A DNA stretch of 7,388 nt, from NCBI GenBank assembly GCA_021828935.1, contig JAJZCU010000095.1:1-7388 (forward strand), read 5' to 3'. The notes beneath the pieces are model-generated. The model made no database searches, had not been told where the DNA came from, and saw only the letters and a program-made list of their open reading frames with translations. Positions 1 to 6,891 of this stretch are shown one piece after another. This stretch comes from Planctomycetota bacterium (lineage in GTDB: Bacteria > Planctomycetota > Phycisphaerae > WQYP01). Position 1 is the stretch's first letter. Each line of letters starts with the position of its first letter. The position numbers and the translations under genes were made by a program.

Positions 1-1865
1 AACATTCCACCAATTCCACCCTGTTGTTTGCCACCCACCAAAACCGCGAAATTAATTTAATCGACACCCCCGGATATCCCGACTTCATCGGGCAGGCCCT
101 GGCCGCGCTGCCCGCGGCTGAAACAGCCATTATTGTCATCAATGCCGCCAATGGCATCGAAGTGAATACCCGCCGGCTGTACCATGCCGCGGGCGAAATG
201 GGTCTGGCCCGCATGATCGTGGTCAATAAGATCGATCAGGCCACTGATCTGGCGGGCCTGGTGGAAACCCTTAAAAGCAGCTTCGGCCCGGAACTGCACT
301 GCATGAATCTTCCCAAAGATTACAACCGCGATGTGGTGGATTGTTTCGACACGGACGCCGGCAGCGCCGATTTTGGCTCCGTGAAAGACATTCACCGGGA
401 AATGGTGGAATCGGTGGTGGAAATGGACGACGCGGAAATGGAAAAATATCTTTCCGGCGAACCCATTGATCTGGCCGGACTGCGGGCCTGTTTTATCAAG
501 GCCATGAACGCCGGCCATGTGGTGCCCATTCTGTTCACCGCCGCGAAGCAGGAAGTGGGCGTGGATGATCTGCTGCACATTATTGTGGAAGATTTGCCAT
601 CGCCGGTGACGGCCAAACCGCGGCGTCTTCTGAAAGGCCCCGACGGTGCGACCGAAACCGTTGAATGTCAGCCCGACCCCAGGGCCCCGCTGCTGGCCCA
701 TGTGTTCAAGGTAACCACCGATCCATACGTGGGAAAGCTGGCCATGCTGCGCATGATTCAAGGCCGGCTGGATACCTCCACGGCCTTTGCCTGCGGCGCT
801 GAAAAGAAGTCGCATAAGACCGCCCACATCTTAAAGGTGGAAGGCCGAGAGCAGCGCGAATTTGGCGCCGCCCTGGCCGGAGACATCGTCGCCCTGGCCA
901 AAGTGGAAGATATTCATGTGAATCAGATCATTCACCTGCCGTCGGCGGAAAACGACTTGCGGCCGCTGCTGCCAAAATATCCGCTGCCCATGTTTTCCAT
1001 CGCCATTGAACCAAAATCACGCGGGGATGAAGTGAAAATCTCCGCCGCCCTGGCAAAACTCGCCGAGGAAGACCCCACCTTTCATGTCAGCCATGATCAC
1101 CAGACGCATGAGGTGGTGATTCACGGCATGGGCGATTTGCACCTGCGTGTGATGCTTGAAAAAATGAAGAACCGCTTCGGATTGGACGTAACCGCCAAAC
1201 CGCCCAAAATTGCCTACCGCGAAACCATTACCAGCAAGGCTGAGGGGCATTACCGGCATAAGAAACAAACTGGCGGCGCCGGGCAATTTGGCGAGGTGTA
1301 TCTGCGCATCGAACCGCTGGAACGCGGGCAGGGCTTTGAATTTGTTAATGAAGTGTTTGGCGGCGCGATTCCGGTGCAGTACATTGCGTCCGTTGAAAAA
1401 GGCGTGCGCGATGTGCTGGAACAGGGCCCCGTAGCCGGACAACCAGTGCAGGATGTGCGCGTCATTGTGTATGACGGCAAAAGTCATCCGGTGGATTCCA
1501 AGGACATCGCCTTTCGCACGGCCGGAAAATTTGCCTTCCGCGACGCCATTTTGAAGGCCCGCCCCGTGCTGCTGGAACCATTGGTTACGTTGGATATTAC
1601 CGTGCCCGAATCCCATTTGGGCGCCATCACCGGCGACTTGAACGGCCGGCGCGGCCGAGTGATCGGCGCCGATTCCGAAGGCGCTGGCATGATGCGCATT
1701 CACGCCCTGGCGCCGCTGTCTGAGCTGGGTCAATACAACAGCCAATTGCGCAGCGCCACCAGCGGCCAGGGCAGTTTCTTAATGGAGTTTTCGCATTACG
1801 ACGCGGCGCCGGCCCAGTTGCAGGCCAAAATCGCCGGGAGCTACAAACCAGTGGAAGAAGCGTAG
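1..1865 (+). CDS. Elongation factor G-like translational GTPase, 5'-truncated by the window edge
   Basis: A ribosome-associated GTPase of the EF-G family. The frame is already open at base 3, so the TTG at 24 is an internal codon and the true start lies outside. In-window length is 620 residues against about 690-700 for the family, so about 75 residues with the P-loop and switch I are missing. Visible, numbering from base 3: G3 motif DTPG (21-24), G4 NKID (75-78), a probable G5 TAAK (179-182), domain II about 228-310, domain III about 325-400 (GMGDLHLRV), domain IV about 400-520 with the RHKKQTGGAGQFGEV segment, and domain V to the end. G3 reads DTPGYPDF, not the canonical DTPGHVDF, so the catalytic His of canonical EF-G is Tyr. 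That and the RHKKQTGGAG segment place it in the EF-G-like (FusA2-type) paralogue group rather than housekeeping FusA. Some members of that group bind GTP with little ribosome-stimulated hydrolysis. The UlaG-like gene follows on the same strand. Confidence 0.93.
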   Translation, partial: HSTNSTLLFATHQNREINLIDTPGYPDFIGQALAALPAAETAIIVINAANGIEVNTRRLYHAAGEMGLARMIVVNKIDQATDLAGLVETLKSSFGPELHCMNLPKDYNRDVVDCFDTDAGSADFGSVKDIHREMVESVVEMDDAEMEKYLSGEPIDLAGLRACFIKAMNAGHVVPILFTAAKQEVGVDDLLHIIVEDLPSPVTAKPRRLLKGPDGATETVECQPDPRAPLLAHVFKVTTDPYVGKLAMLRMIQGRLDTSTAFACGAEKKSHKTAHILKVEGREQREFGAALAGDIVALAKVEDIHVNQIIHLPSAENDLRPLLPKYPLPMFSIAIEPKSRGDEVKISAALAKLAEEDPTFHVSHDHQTHEVVIHGMGDLHLRVMLEKMKNRFGLDVTAKPPKIAYRETITSKAEGHYRHKKQTGGAGQFGEVYLRIEPLERGQGFEFVNEVFGGAIPVQYIASVEKGVRDVLEQGPVAGQPVQDVRVIVYDGKSHPVDSKDIAFRTAGKFAFRDAILKARPVLLEPLVTLDITVPESHLGAITGDLNGRRGRVIGADSEGAGMMRIHALAPLSELGQYNSQLRSATSGQGSFLMEFSHYDAAPAQLQAKIAGSYKPVEEA

Positions 1866-1890
1866 GGCCTGACCCAGGGTCGTTGGTTGT

Positions 1891-1905
1891 CAGGCGCCAC
1901 GCCTG
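1891..1905 (+). repeat. Short GC-rich hairpin between the EF-G-like and hydrolase genes
   Basis: CAGGCG (1891-1896) and CGCCTG (1900-1905) form a perfect 6-bp stem with a CCA loop, in the 66-base gap between two same-strand genes. The downstream sequence is GTTCAATGTTGTC, not a T-run, so it is a poor intrinsic terminator. It may be an mRNA processing or stability element, or chance. It also argues against translation starting at the TTG at 1887, which sits just before it. Confidence 0.35.
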
Positions 1906-1922
1906 GTTCAATGTTGTCAATT

Positions 1923-1927
1923 GGAGA
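1923..1927 (+). promoter_or_regulatory. Ribosome binding site deciding the hydrolase start
   Basis: GGAGA lies a few bases upstream of the ATG at 1932. The other in-frame candidates, TTG 1887 and ATG 1911, have no comparable purine-rich site at the right distance, so 1932 is preferred. Confidence 0.6.
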
Positions 1928-1931
1928 ATGC

Positions 1932-2744
1932 ATGCTCTCAGGAAAAGAATTTCTCGCCGAAATCAACGGGCTTAAAGTAGCGCCCGGCCAATGCGCACTG
2001 TGGTGGATGGGCCAGCAAAGCTACGTCATTAAAAGCTCCACGGAGGTGTTGTACCTTGATTTATTCTTAACGGAAATGTCCGCCCGGCGCACGCCGCCGC
2101 TCCTGGCGCCCGCCGAAGTTACCAACGCCACCATGTTTTTCGGCTCGCACGACCACATTGACCACATCGACCGCGCTATTTGGCCCGCGCTTGCGGCGGC
2201 GTCTCCGCAGGCCTCGTTTGTACTGCCGGAAGCATTAAAGCCCGGCATCGCACAAACCTGCAAAATTCCCCCCGCGCGGCTGCTGGGCGTCAACGATGGC
2301 CAGACCGTCACGCACCGCGACGTGCGGATCACCGGCGTGGCCTCCGCCCACGAATTTCTTGATTATGATGAATCCACCGGCCTGTACCCGCATCTGGGAT
2401 TTATTATTCAAACCGGCGACGTCACTATTTATCACGCTGGCGACACCTGCCTTTATGAGGGCCTTTCCGCCAAACTGCGCCAGTGGAAGCTGGATGTAAT
2501 GTTATTGCCGATTAATGGACGCGATGCGGTACGGCTTAAATCCGGCTGCATCGGCAACATGACGTATCAGGAAGCGGTGGACCTCGCGGGCGTTGTGAAA
2601 CCGCGCGTGGTTATTCCCGGCCACTGGGACATGTTCGCCCACAACAGCGCCAACCCGCGGGATTTCCTGGAATATTATACGTACAAATATCCGGGGCAAA
2701 AAGCGATCATCCCCAAACCCGGCGAAGCGATGATTTTGCCATAA
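1932..2744 (+). CDS. Metallo-beta-lactamase-fold hydrolase, UlaG-like
   Basis: A 270-residue cytoplasmic metal-dependent hydrolase; no signal peptide is visible. The metal-binding signature H-x-H-x-D-H is clear as H73-D-H75-I-D77-H78 in the SHDHIDHID context. Further expected ligand positions are H140 (ASAHEF), the HAGD segment 168-171 supplying D171, and H231 (IPGHWDMF). An N195 in LLPINGRDA also fits the UlaG branch, whose type member is L-ascorbate-6-phosphate lactonase. The protein is shorter than E. coli UlaG (about 350 residues) and no ascorbate-utilisation genes surround it, so the substrate is unknown and the gene name is not transferred. The start at ATG 1932 is chosen for its ribosome binding site; TTG 1887 would add 15 poorly supported residues. 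It may be co-transcribed with the EF-G-like gene, but no functional link is evident. Confidence 0.9.
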   Translation: MLSGKEFLAEINGLKVAPGQCALWWMGQQSYVIKSSTEVLYLDLFLTEMSARRTPPLLAPAEVTNATMFFGSHDHIDHIDRAIWPALAAASPQASFVLPEALKPGIAQTCKIPPARLLGVNDGQTVTHRDVRITGVASAHEFLDYDESTGLYPHLGFIIQTGDVTIYHAGDTCLYEGLSAKLRQWKLDVMLLPINGRDAVRLKSGCIGNMTYQEAVDLAGVVKPRVVIPGHWDMFAHNSANPRDFLEYYTYKYPGQKAIIPKPGEAMILP

Positions 2745-2757
2745 CCGCCAGGCCGGA

Positions 2758-2807
2758 CGCCGATGGCGATTTAATTGCTAACCCGCCCGCACCCATCGCC
2801 CGCGGGC
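2758..2807. terminator. Possible weak terminator structures in the convergent gap
   Basis: The 85 bases between the two converging stop codons hold a small hairpin, CGCC-GAT-GGCG (2758-2768), followed by ATTTAATT, and a 10-bp palindrome GCCCGCGGGC (2798-2807). GGCGAT (2765-2770) can also pair with ATCGCC (2795-2800). None has a strong T-run. The location is where both transcripts should end, but the structures are weak. Confidence 0.3.
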
Positions 2808-2829
2808 CGCTCATCATTGTCGTTGATCG

Positions 2830-3837
2830 TCACACCCCGTTGGGCATTTTGAGCACCTTGCCCAACAGTTGAATGGCGCCAGTCGGTTGCGCCACGCCGC
2901 CCGCGGGCTCAATGGTCACGGCCGTCAGGCTGATGTCATGAATATTCGCGGGCACATGGGCCATCATGTTCACCGTGCCGCCGGGGCCCACCCCGAAAAT
3001 GCCCGCCCGGATCTTCACCTGTTTCTTGGTAATCAACCACACTTCATAAATTTTCCCGGCCGGCGGCGCCTTCATGCCTTTGGCCGAAAAGAAACAGACA
3101 TGCTGGGCCGAATTGTACAACATGGTGGCGTGCATCGCGGCGGGGCCTTTGGGAACGTGCAACGCCGCCAGTTTCAGGTGCGGCGTAGTCAGCAGGCGCA
3201 TCTGAGATTGCACCCGTTTCAGGCTGGCGTTTTCGGCGGCAAATTTGCTCTGCCAGCCGGCCTTGGCTGCCTGATATTTCTTCTGCCAGGCCGCCGCCTG
3301 CATCGCCAATTGCCGGTTGTGCTGCCGCTGGTTTTTCCGGGCCCGGCGGTAGTTTCCGTACGCATTAAAATAACCATAAAACAGCATGGCGCTAATAAGC
3401 AACAAGGCAGCGCTGGAGATCATGGGCACGTAGAACCACATGCGGCCCACCGGAGCAGTGGCGCGCGGCGCGGCAGCAGGCGCCCTGGCCCGGGCCGCGC
3501 CATCAACGCCGGCCGGCGGCAATTTGTAAGGCGTAGCGGCGGCGGTGGAACTCGCGGCGGCCACGGGCGCCACAACCGCGGACGGGGCCGCAGCAGCCGC
3601 CGCATTCGCAGGCGTGGCCCGCACCTTGTCCATCAGCCGCGACTTCACCGAGTCCTGCGGCGTAATGGGCGGAAGCGACAGACCAATTTGCTCATAGACG
3701 CTTTGCGCTTCGGCCAGCCGCCCCGCACACCGCGGGCAGCCGCTGGCCACATGGGCGCGCAGCGGGCTTTGTTCCGCGTCGGTGATATCCGACACGGCCA
3801 TGAGAAAATCATCCTCTGTCCAACGTTCACACGTCAC
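2830..3837 (-). CDS. Membrane-anchored RskA-type anti-sigma factor
   Basis: A 335-residue single-pass inner-membrane anti-sigma factor that should sequester the sigma factor encoded just upstream. The N-terminal cytoplasmic domain has a zinc-type cluster H29-x4-C34-x2-C37. Residues about 75-130 are an Ala/Pro-rich linker. A membrane segment spans about 133-155. Residues about 160-215 are rich in Gln/Lys/Arg/Ala and look like a coiled coil. From about 216 to the end is the RskA C-terminal domain, with the marks GKIYEVWLIT (261-270) and VTIEPAGGVAQPTG (307-320). Family members are often nearer 230-260 residues; the excess here is the linker plus the coiled coil. The start is GTG, strongly supported by AAGGA six bases upstream, and it overlaps the sigma stop as GTGA, which predicts translational coupling. 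Release probably involves regulated proteolysis or a conformational signal; neither is visible here. Confidence 0.92.
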   Translation of the reverse strand: MTCERWTEDDFLMAVSDITDAEQSPLRAHVASGCPRCAGRLAEAQSVYEQIGLSLPPITPQDSVKSRLMDKVRATPANAAAAAAPSAVVAPVAAASSTAAATPYKLPPAGVDGAARARAPAAAPRATAPVGRMWFYVPMISSAALLLISAMLFYGYFNAYGNYRRARKNQRQHNRQLAMQAAAWQKKYQAAKAGWQSKFAAENASLKRVQSQMRLLTTPHLKLAALHVPKGPAAMHATMLYNSAQHVCFFSAKGMKAPPAGKIYEVWLITKKQVKIRAGIFGVGPGGTVNMMAHVPANIHDISLTAVTIEPAGGVAQPTGAIQLLGKVLKMPNGV

Positions 3838-4433
3838 GATAAATCCTTAGCTGCCTCATCTTCATTACGCAGGGAATCACGAAGTTGGATTAACCCCAGG
3901 CGTATGTGACTCTTCACAGTGCCCAGCGGCAACTTGGTTTTTTCGGCAATTTCAACATGACTTAGCCCCTCAAAAAACGACAGTTCAATGGTCATGCGCT
4001 GCGGCGCACTTAAATGTGAAATAGCCGCCTGGATTCGCACCCGTTGTTCAGCGCACGCCGCCTGATTCAACGGGTTATCGGCCTCTGTTTGTACGCTTTC
4101 AGTGGGATATTCCTGCGCGTCCAGGCTGGTGGTGGGCGTGGCGCCAATGCGGCGATGGCGGTCGATGGCGCGGCAGCGGGTGAGGGTCATCAAATAGGTC
4201 AGCGGGGCGCCGCGGGCGGGATTGTACCGTTCCGCGCGGTTCCAGACCTCCCAGAATACATTAATTAGCACGTCCTCAGCCTGGTCGCGCCGGTGCAGCA
4301 CGCGCATGCACAAAGCTAATAAAGTACTGCTGTAGCGGTCGTACAATGTCTCCAACGCCATGGCGTCGTGCGCCGCAACCTGCTGCATGAGCGTCAGGTC
4401 GTCGGTTCCGGCGATGGACGTTTCGGACTGCAA
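3834..4433 (-). CDS. ECF-type RNA polymerase sigma factor (sigma-70 family)
   Basis: An alternative sigma factor with only sigma regions 2 and 4, about 199 residues, typical of the ECF group. Numbering from the longer GTG start at 4448, region 2 is about 31-100, with the ALETLYDRYS, DQAEDVLINVFWEVW and RCRAIDRHRR segments that contact core polymerase and the -10 element. Region 4 is about 138-192, with the helix-turn-helix SHVEIAEKTKLPLGTVKSHI that reads the -35 element. I chose the TTG at 4433 because AGGAG (4443-4439) lies five bases upstream. The GTG at 4448 is an alternative but lacks a visible ribosome binding site. The stop codon overlaps the anti-sigma GTG by four bases. Pairing with an RskA-type partner suggests a SigK-like envelope or redox stress module. 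Such systems are usually autoregulated, but I cannot identify a promoter. Confidence 0.95.
   Translation of the reverse strand: MQSETSIAGTDDLTLMQQVAAHDAMALETLYDRYSSTLLALCMRVLHRRDQAEDVLINVFWEVWNRAERYNPARGAPLTYLMTLTRCRAIDRHRRIGATPTTSLDAQEYPTESVQTEADNPLNQAACAEQRVRIQAAISHLSAPQRMTIELSFFEGLSHVEIAEKTKLPLGTVKSHIRLGLIQLRDSLRNEDEAAKDLS
3844..3848 (-). promoter_or_regulatory. Ribosome binding site for the anti-sigma factor
   Basis: On the - strand AAGGA is followed by TTTATC and then GTG at 3837. It lies inside the last codons of the sigma gene and fixes the anti-sigma start, so the two proteins can be made in matched amounts. Confidence 0.75.
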
Positions 4434-4438
4434 GGCTG

Positions 4439-4443
4439 CTCCT
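4439..4443 (-). promoter_or_regulatory. Ribosome binding site for the sigma factor
   Basis: AGGAG on the - strand, followed by CAGCC and TTG at 4433. It falls inside the reading frame if GTG 4448 were the start, which is why the TTG is preferred. Confidence 0.55.
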
Positions 4444-4649
4444 AACACTACACTACGCCGTTGGCCGGCTGGGCATGGCCGACCTGCGTACGGCCTTCAT
4501 GCCCATGCTTTCGCTCTATGGTAGAGGCAGCCACCGGCGACGGCAAGCGAGTTTGCAGCGGACCGTTCATGAAGGTGAAGCCCTCTGCGTTTACGCTCCG
4601 CCGTCGTCCCTCACCCTCACAAGGGCGCATCACGTTCTGGGCCACGGCG

Positions 4650-4670
4650 CCGGCCGTCGGCCGGTCCGAC
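4650..4670. repeat. Overlapping GC-rich inverted repeats
   Basis: CCGGCCG-T-CGGCCGG (4650-4664) is a near-perfect palindrome that would fold with a 6-bp stem and 3-base loop. GTCGG (4657-4661) can instead pair with CCGAC (4666-4670). The two hairpins share bases and exclude each other. The site is about 220 bases upstream of the sigma start. It could be an operator-like or RNA structure, or chance in GC-rich DNA. Confidence 0.35.
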
Positions 4671-4838
4671 GTTCGTTCGTGCTCAGCGTGCCGCGCGCCT
4701 TGTTTTTTATTTTCGCCGAGGCGGCGCCATGCTGCCCGACGGGGTAAAAAATGTGTCATAGGCCATGCCGAGTATAATGGCGGCTGTGGATCGGCCGGCG
4801 GCTCGAATCCGTGCGGCAAGCCACAACGGAAACAGCCT

Positions 4839-5546
4839 TCAACGCCTTGAATTGTTCAGATCCTGGCGCACCGCCGGCGTTGCCATGGGTGGCCTCTCTG
4901 CCGGGCCCGCAGGGCCGGCGCCGCCCACCTTTTTTATCGGAAGGATTTCGGGGTTCCGCGACAAGAGGTAGGTGTAGAGCACGAGGCTGAATAGTGGGGA
5001 CTCAAAACCCACGTTGGCTCGGGCAACGAGGCCGAACCCCATGGCCGCGATACACGCTTCACAAAGAAATCGATAATGCAATTTACGCAGCTCAAGCGCC
5101 GCCTCCGCGGGGTCGGCCAGCTTCGCCGCGACAGCCGAACATCTGGCCTCTCGCACGCGCAAAATCAAGAGCGCCAGTATAAGGCCCGCTGAGGCGAGAT
5201 CGAATCGGCTGGAAAATTCCGGAATCCAGACTGCCATTGGCGGCTCCAAATGAGTACGGGCGAAACGATCGCGAAATTCGGCGGCCATTTGGCGGGCAAC
5301 AGACGCTGCGGAGCACCGCCCGCAACGCAACGCCCTTTTGGACGGATGGCGGGGGCGGAACGCGCGGGTGCCAGCCGAGGTCAAGGCCGGGGCCAAACCG
5401 CTCCCCGACGCGCCAGACCCGCCGTTAGGCGAAACACGGACAGGCGGCGTCGGATTTCCATCGTCGGGCCCCGGCCCTTCGCTCATCGCGATATATATAA
5501 CGAAACCCCAGCAGGCCGCCGGCAGCCGAAAGCCCCGGGGCATCAT
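4839..5546 (-). CDS. Predicted multi-pass membrane protein of unknown function
   Basis: A 235-residue protein I do not recognise. The start is the ATG at 5546, which forms ATGA with the stop of the upstream gene. A second ATG follows directly, and a longer frame reaching 5708 would run inside that gene. Hydrophobic stretches: a short one at about 8-20, FDLASAGLILALLILRV (115-131), a moderately hydrophobic one at about 160-178, and SPLFSLVLYTYLLS (183-196). Residues about 23-60 are rich in Pro, Gly and Ser, like a flexible linker. Cysteines pair as C75-x2-C78, and single ones occur at 12, 136, 162 and 165. The ribosome binding site is weak, which fits re-initiation after the upstream gene. Inference: a membrane partner of the exported protein. 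Confidence that it is expressed rests mainly on the overlap and the hydrophobic pattern. Confidence 0.6.
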   Translation of the reverse strand: MMPRGFRLPAACWGFVIYIAMSEGPGPDDGNPTPPVRVSPNGGSGASGSGLAPALTSAGTRAFRPRHPSKRALRCGRCSAASVARQMAAEFRDRFARTHLEPPMAVWIPEFSSRFDLASAGLILALLILRVREARCSAVAAKLADPAEAALELRKLHYRFLCEACIAAMGFGLVARANVGFESPLFSLVLYTYLLSRNPEILPIKKVGGAGPAGPAERPPMATPAVRQDLNNSRR

Positions 5547-6631
5547 CCGGCGGATCCAGGGAATTTCACTGTTTCGACGCGAACCTTGCCCGACCGGCTG
5601 ATCAAGACAATCCTCAGCCCTGGCGTTGCAAGCCAGAAGCCGGCGTCGTTGCGGCCGATGCCGATGACACGCTCCTGCCCGAGTTGGCCAAGCTTTTGGT
5701 AACGCCAACGCGGCAACTTTGCCACGCCAAATTGCCCATTTTTCTTTATAATAAGTATCTGGCCGGAGCCGCCGGCGACTTGGCTCACCGCCCCGGCGCC
5801 TGCGGCGACCCTTGTCTGCCCGACAAAGATTCGGCGCCCGTTTGGGCTTACCAGAACCGGTAGGGCCGCAGCAAATGATTGTGGCGGCTCGCGGAGCCTC
5901 GTGCGCGCTACCGCCGCGACGGCCACCTTACCGCGGCCCGATCTCACTGCAAAGGACTCCATCGCCGATCGTTCACGGCCGGGCGCTAAAACAGAAACCG
6001 TGCCGGCCAGCAAGGAGCGCCCCCTAAAACTCAGGGCGAGTGGCATGCCCCCCATATTCGCACTAGCAACGGTCCCCCTGCTCGGGTCGATGACCAATAT
6101 CCTGTACAACACGGGCGGCTGAAATACGGGCGCGTTAAACCGTTCAGCACCCAGCGAAAAAAGAGGAGCGTGGCCCGCGTCCGCCGCAATGTTCCAAAAG
6201 CAAAACACGTAGCCGGCAGGAGCCCTGACCACTCGCTGCTTCCGGCCCGGCTGCAACGGAACCACATGCAGGGCGTGCGCAGCACCCCAGACGATCGAAT
6301 GGCTCCGTCGCAGGTACGTCACCAAGGCGCCCCCGCGAATCCCGGCACGCTGCCAGACCACCCGCTTCCGCCAAAAAATCAAACGGCTGGTCAGTTCGGC
6401 GACACTGCTCCCGCCCTTGGCCGCCGTGTGCCCTGGCCGCTTTGCCGTGCGGGACCAGCAAACGCAGAGCGGGTTTGTGCCGACGTATGCGACGTCGTCG
6501 TCGCGTCCCGGGCGGCGGGCCCGTAATAGCGCGGCCTCGGCCGGCGCCGCGGCACGGAGCGCGGGCAAAATGCTGAAGAACAAACAACGGCACCACATGG
6601 GCATGGCCGCACGCCGACGGTGATCTGACAT
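5543..6631 (-). CDS. Predicted exported protein with beta-propeller-like segments, unknown function
   Basis: A 362-residue protein with no family I can name. The start at ATG 6631 is chosen because AAAAAGGA (6647-6640) lies eight bases upstream; in-frame starts at 6640, 6652 and 6661 lack one. The N-terminus has a basic stretch (HRRR, 4-7), a hydrophobic core (about 17-30) and an Ala-rich region ending in AEA (31-33), so a Sec signal peptide with cleavage near 33 is likely. The rest is strand-rich with repeated hydrophobic-strand and turn patterns, for example RILVIDPSRG (177-186), LVSPNGRRIFVG (260-271) and ILIIKKNGQFGV (292-303). These resemble blades of WD40/PQQ-like propellers. This is a pattern judgement, without a diagnostic repeat. 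It is unusually rich in Arg and Ala. The membrane gene follows with an ATGA overlap, so the two are probably one operon. Confidence 0.6.
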   Translation of the reverse strand: MSDHRRRAAMPMWCRCLFFSILPALRAAAPAEAALLRARRPGRDDDVAYVGTNPLCVCWSRTAKRPGHTAAKGGSSVAELTSRLIFWRKRVVWQRAGIRGGALVTYLRRSHSIVWGAAHALHVVPLQPGRKQRVVRAPAGYVFCFWNIAADAGHAPLFSLGAERFNAPVFQPPVLYRILVIDPSRGTVASANMGGMPLALSFRGRSLLAGTVSVLAPGRERSAMESFAVRSGRGKVAVAAVARTRLREPPQSFAAALPVLVSPNGRRIFVGQTRVAAGAGAVSQVAGGSGQILIIKKNGQFGVAKLPRWRYQKLGQLGQERVIGIGRNDAGFWLATPGLRIVLISRSGKVRVETVKFPGSAG

Positions 6632-6639
6632 ATTCGGCA

Positions 6640-6647
6640 TCCTTTTT
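6640..6647 (-). promoter_or_regulatory. Ribosome binding site for the exported protein
   Basis: AAAAAGGA on the - strand, eight bases before ATG 6631. It separates this start from the three upstream in-frame candidates. Confidence 0.55.
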
Positions 6648-6679
6648 CGCATGATCTGCAACGCAAGGCGTTACCCGGG

Positions 6680-6700
6680 AACCGCCGCGGACCGGCGGTT
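6680..6700. repeat. Perfect 8-bp inverted repeat in the leader of the exported/membrane operon
   Basis: AACCGCCG (6680-6687) and CGGCGGTT (6693-6700) flank a 5-base spacer. It sits 49-69 bases upstream of ATG 6631 in the 260-base gap after the RHS gene. Read on the - strand it is followed by CCCGGGTAACG, with no T-run, so it is not a standard terminator of the RHS transcript. A TATCAT (6708-6703, - strand) just upstream could be a -10 element, though no good -35 partner is seen. It could be an operator or a 5' leader hairpin. Confidence 0.45.
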
Positions 6701-6891
6701 TAATGATATCCAATTGCGGGCCAGCGCTTCGCGACAGCTTGATTTTTGGACGGGACCTCGACAGGGGCCCTTGAATTTCCCAGTAATTTTGGCGGCAATC
6801 GGCTCGTGTACCAGTTGAACAGCATAGATTTTGCGTGCGAGAGCCTATATGCTAATAAATCACGGTGAAACCTGCGCGTCCGCCTGGGCGG

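Larger units (their letters stand above)
4434..4838. other. 405-base stretch without a convincing gene
   Basis: This lies between the membrane protein stop and the sigma factor start. Reading frames of about 90-130 codons are open on both strands, but none shows a recognisable domain, a ribosome binding site or plausible composition; this is expected of GC-rich DNA with few stop codons. It holds a nested palindrome (4650-4670) and an A/T-rich block at 4700-4715 and 4745-4752. It presumably contains the promoter of the sigma/anti-sigma operon, but no -35/-10 pair is convincing on the - strand. Confidence 0.5.

Noticed and set aside
57..827. Long - strand frame opposite the EF-G-like gene, and a similar one at 1017-1745
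   Set aside because: Both are low-complexity His/Gly/Phe-rich shadows of a clear EF-G coding frame.
2869..3909. A 346-codon + strand frame opposite the anti-sigma gene
   Set aside because: It is Arg/His/Gly-rich with no domain, and lies antisense to a well-supported anti-sigma factor; it is a shadow of GC-rich codon use.
4569..4598. A prepilin-like start, MKVKPSAFTL, on the + strand
   Set aside because: It is followed by Arg/Pro-rich sequence, not the VELLVVI-type hydrophobic helix, so the resemblance is short and probably chance.
4773..4778. A perfect TATAAT on the + strand
   Set aside because: No acceptable -35 lies 16-18 bases upstream and no + strand gene follows.
4800..4811. A tRNA T-arm-like GGCTCGAATCCG
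   Set aside because: The flanking stem has a mismatch and no acceptor, D or anticodon arms can be built around it.
4461..4850. Open frames on both strands in the gap upstream of the sigma gene (about 129 and 123 codons)
   Set aside because: They overlap each other, have no ribosome binding site or recognisable motif, and their composition looks like translated noncoding GC-rich DNA.
5547..5708. N-terminal extension of the membrane protein to 5708
   Set aside because: It would lie inside the exported protein gene in another frame; the ATGA overlap at 5546 is a better start.
6880..6891. CCGCCTGGGCGG inverted repeat next to the RHS stop as a terminator
   Set aside because: The loop is only two to four bases and no T-run follows on the - strand.
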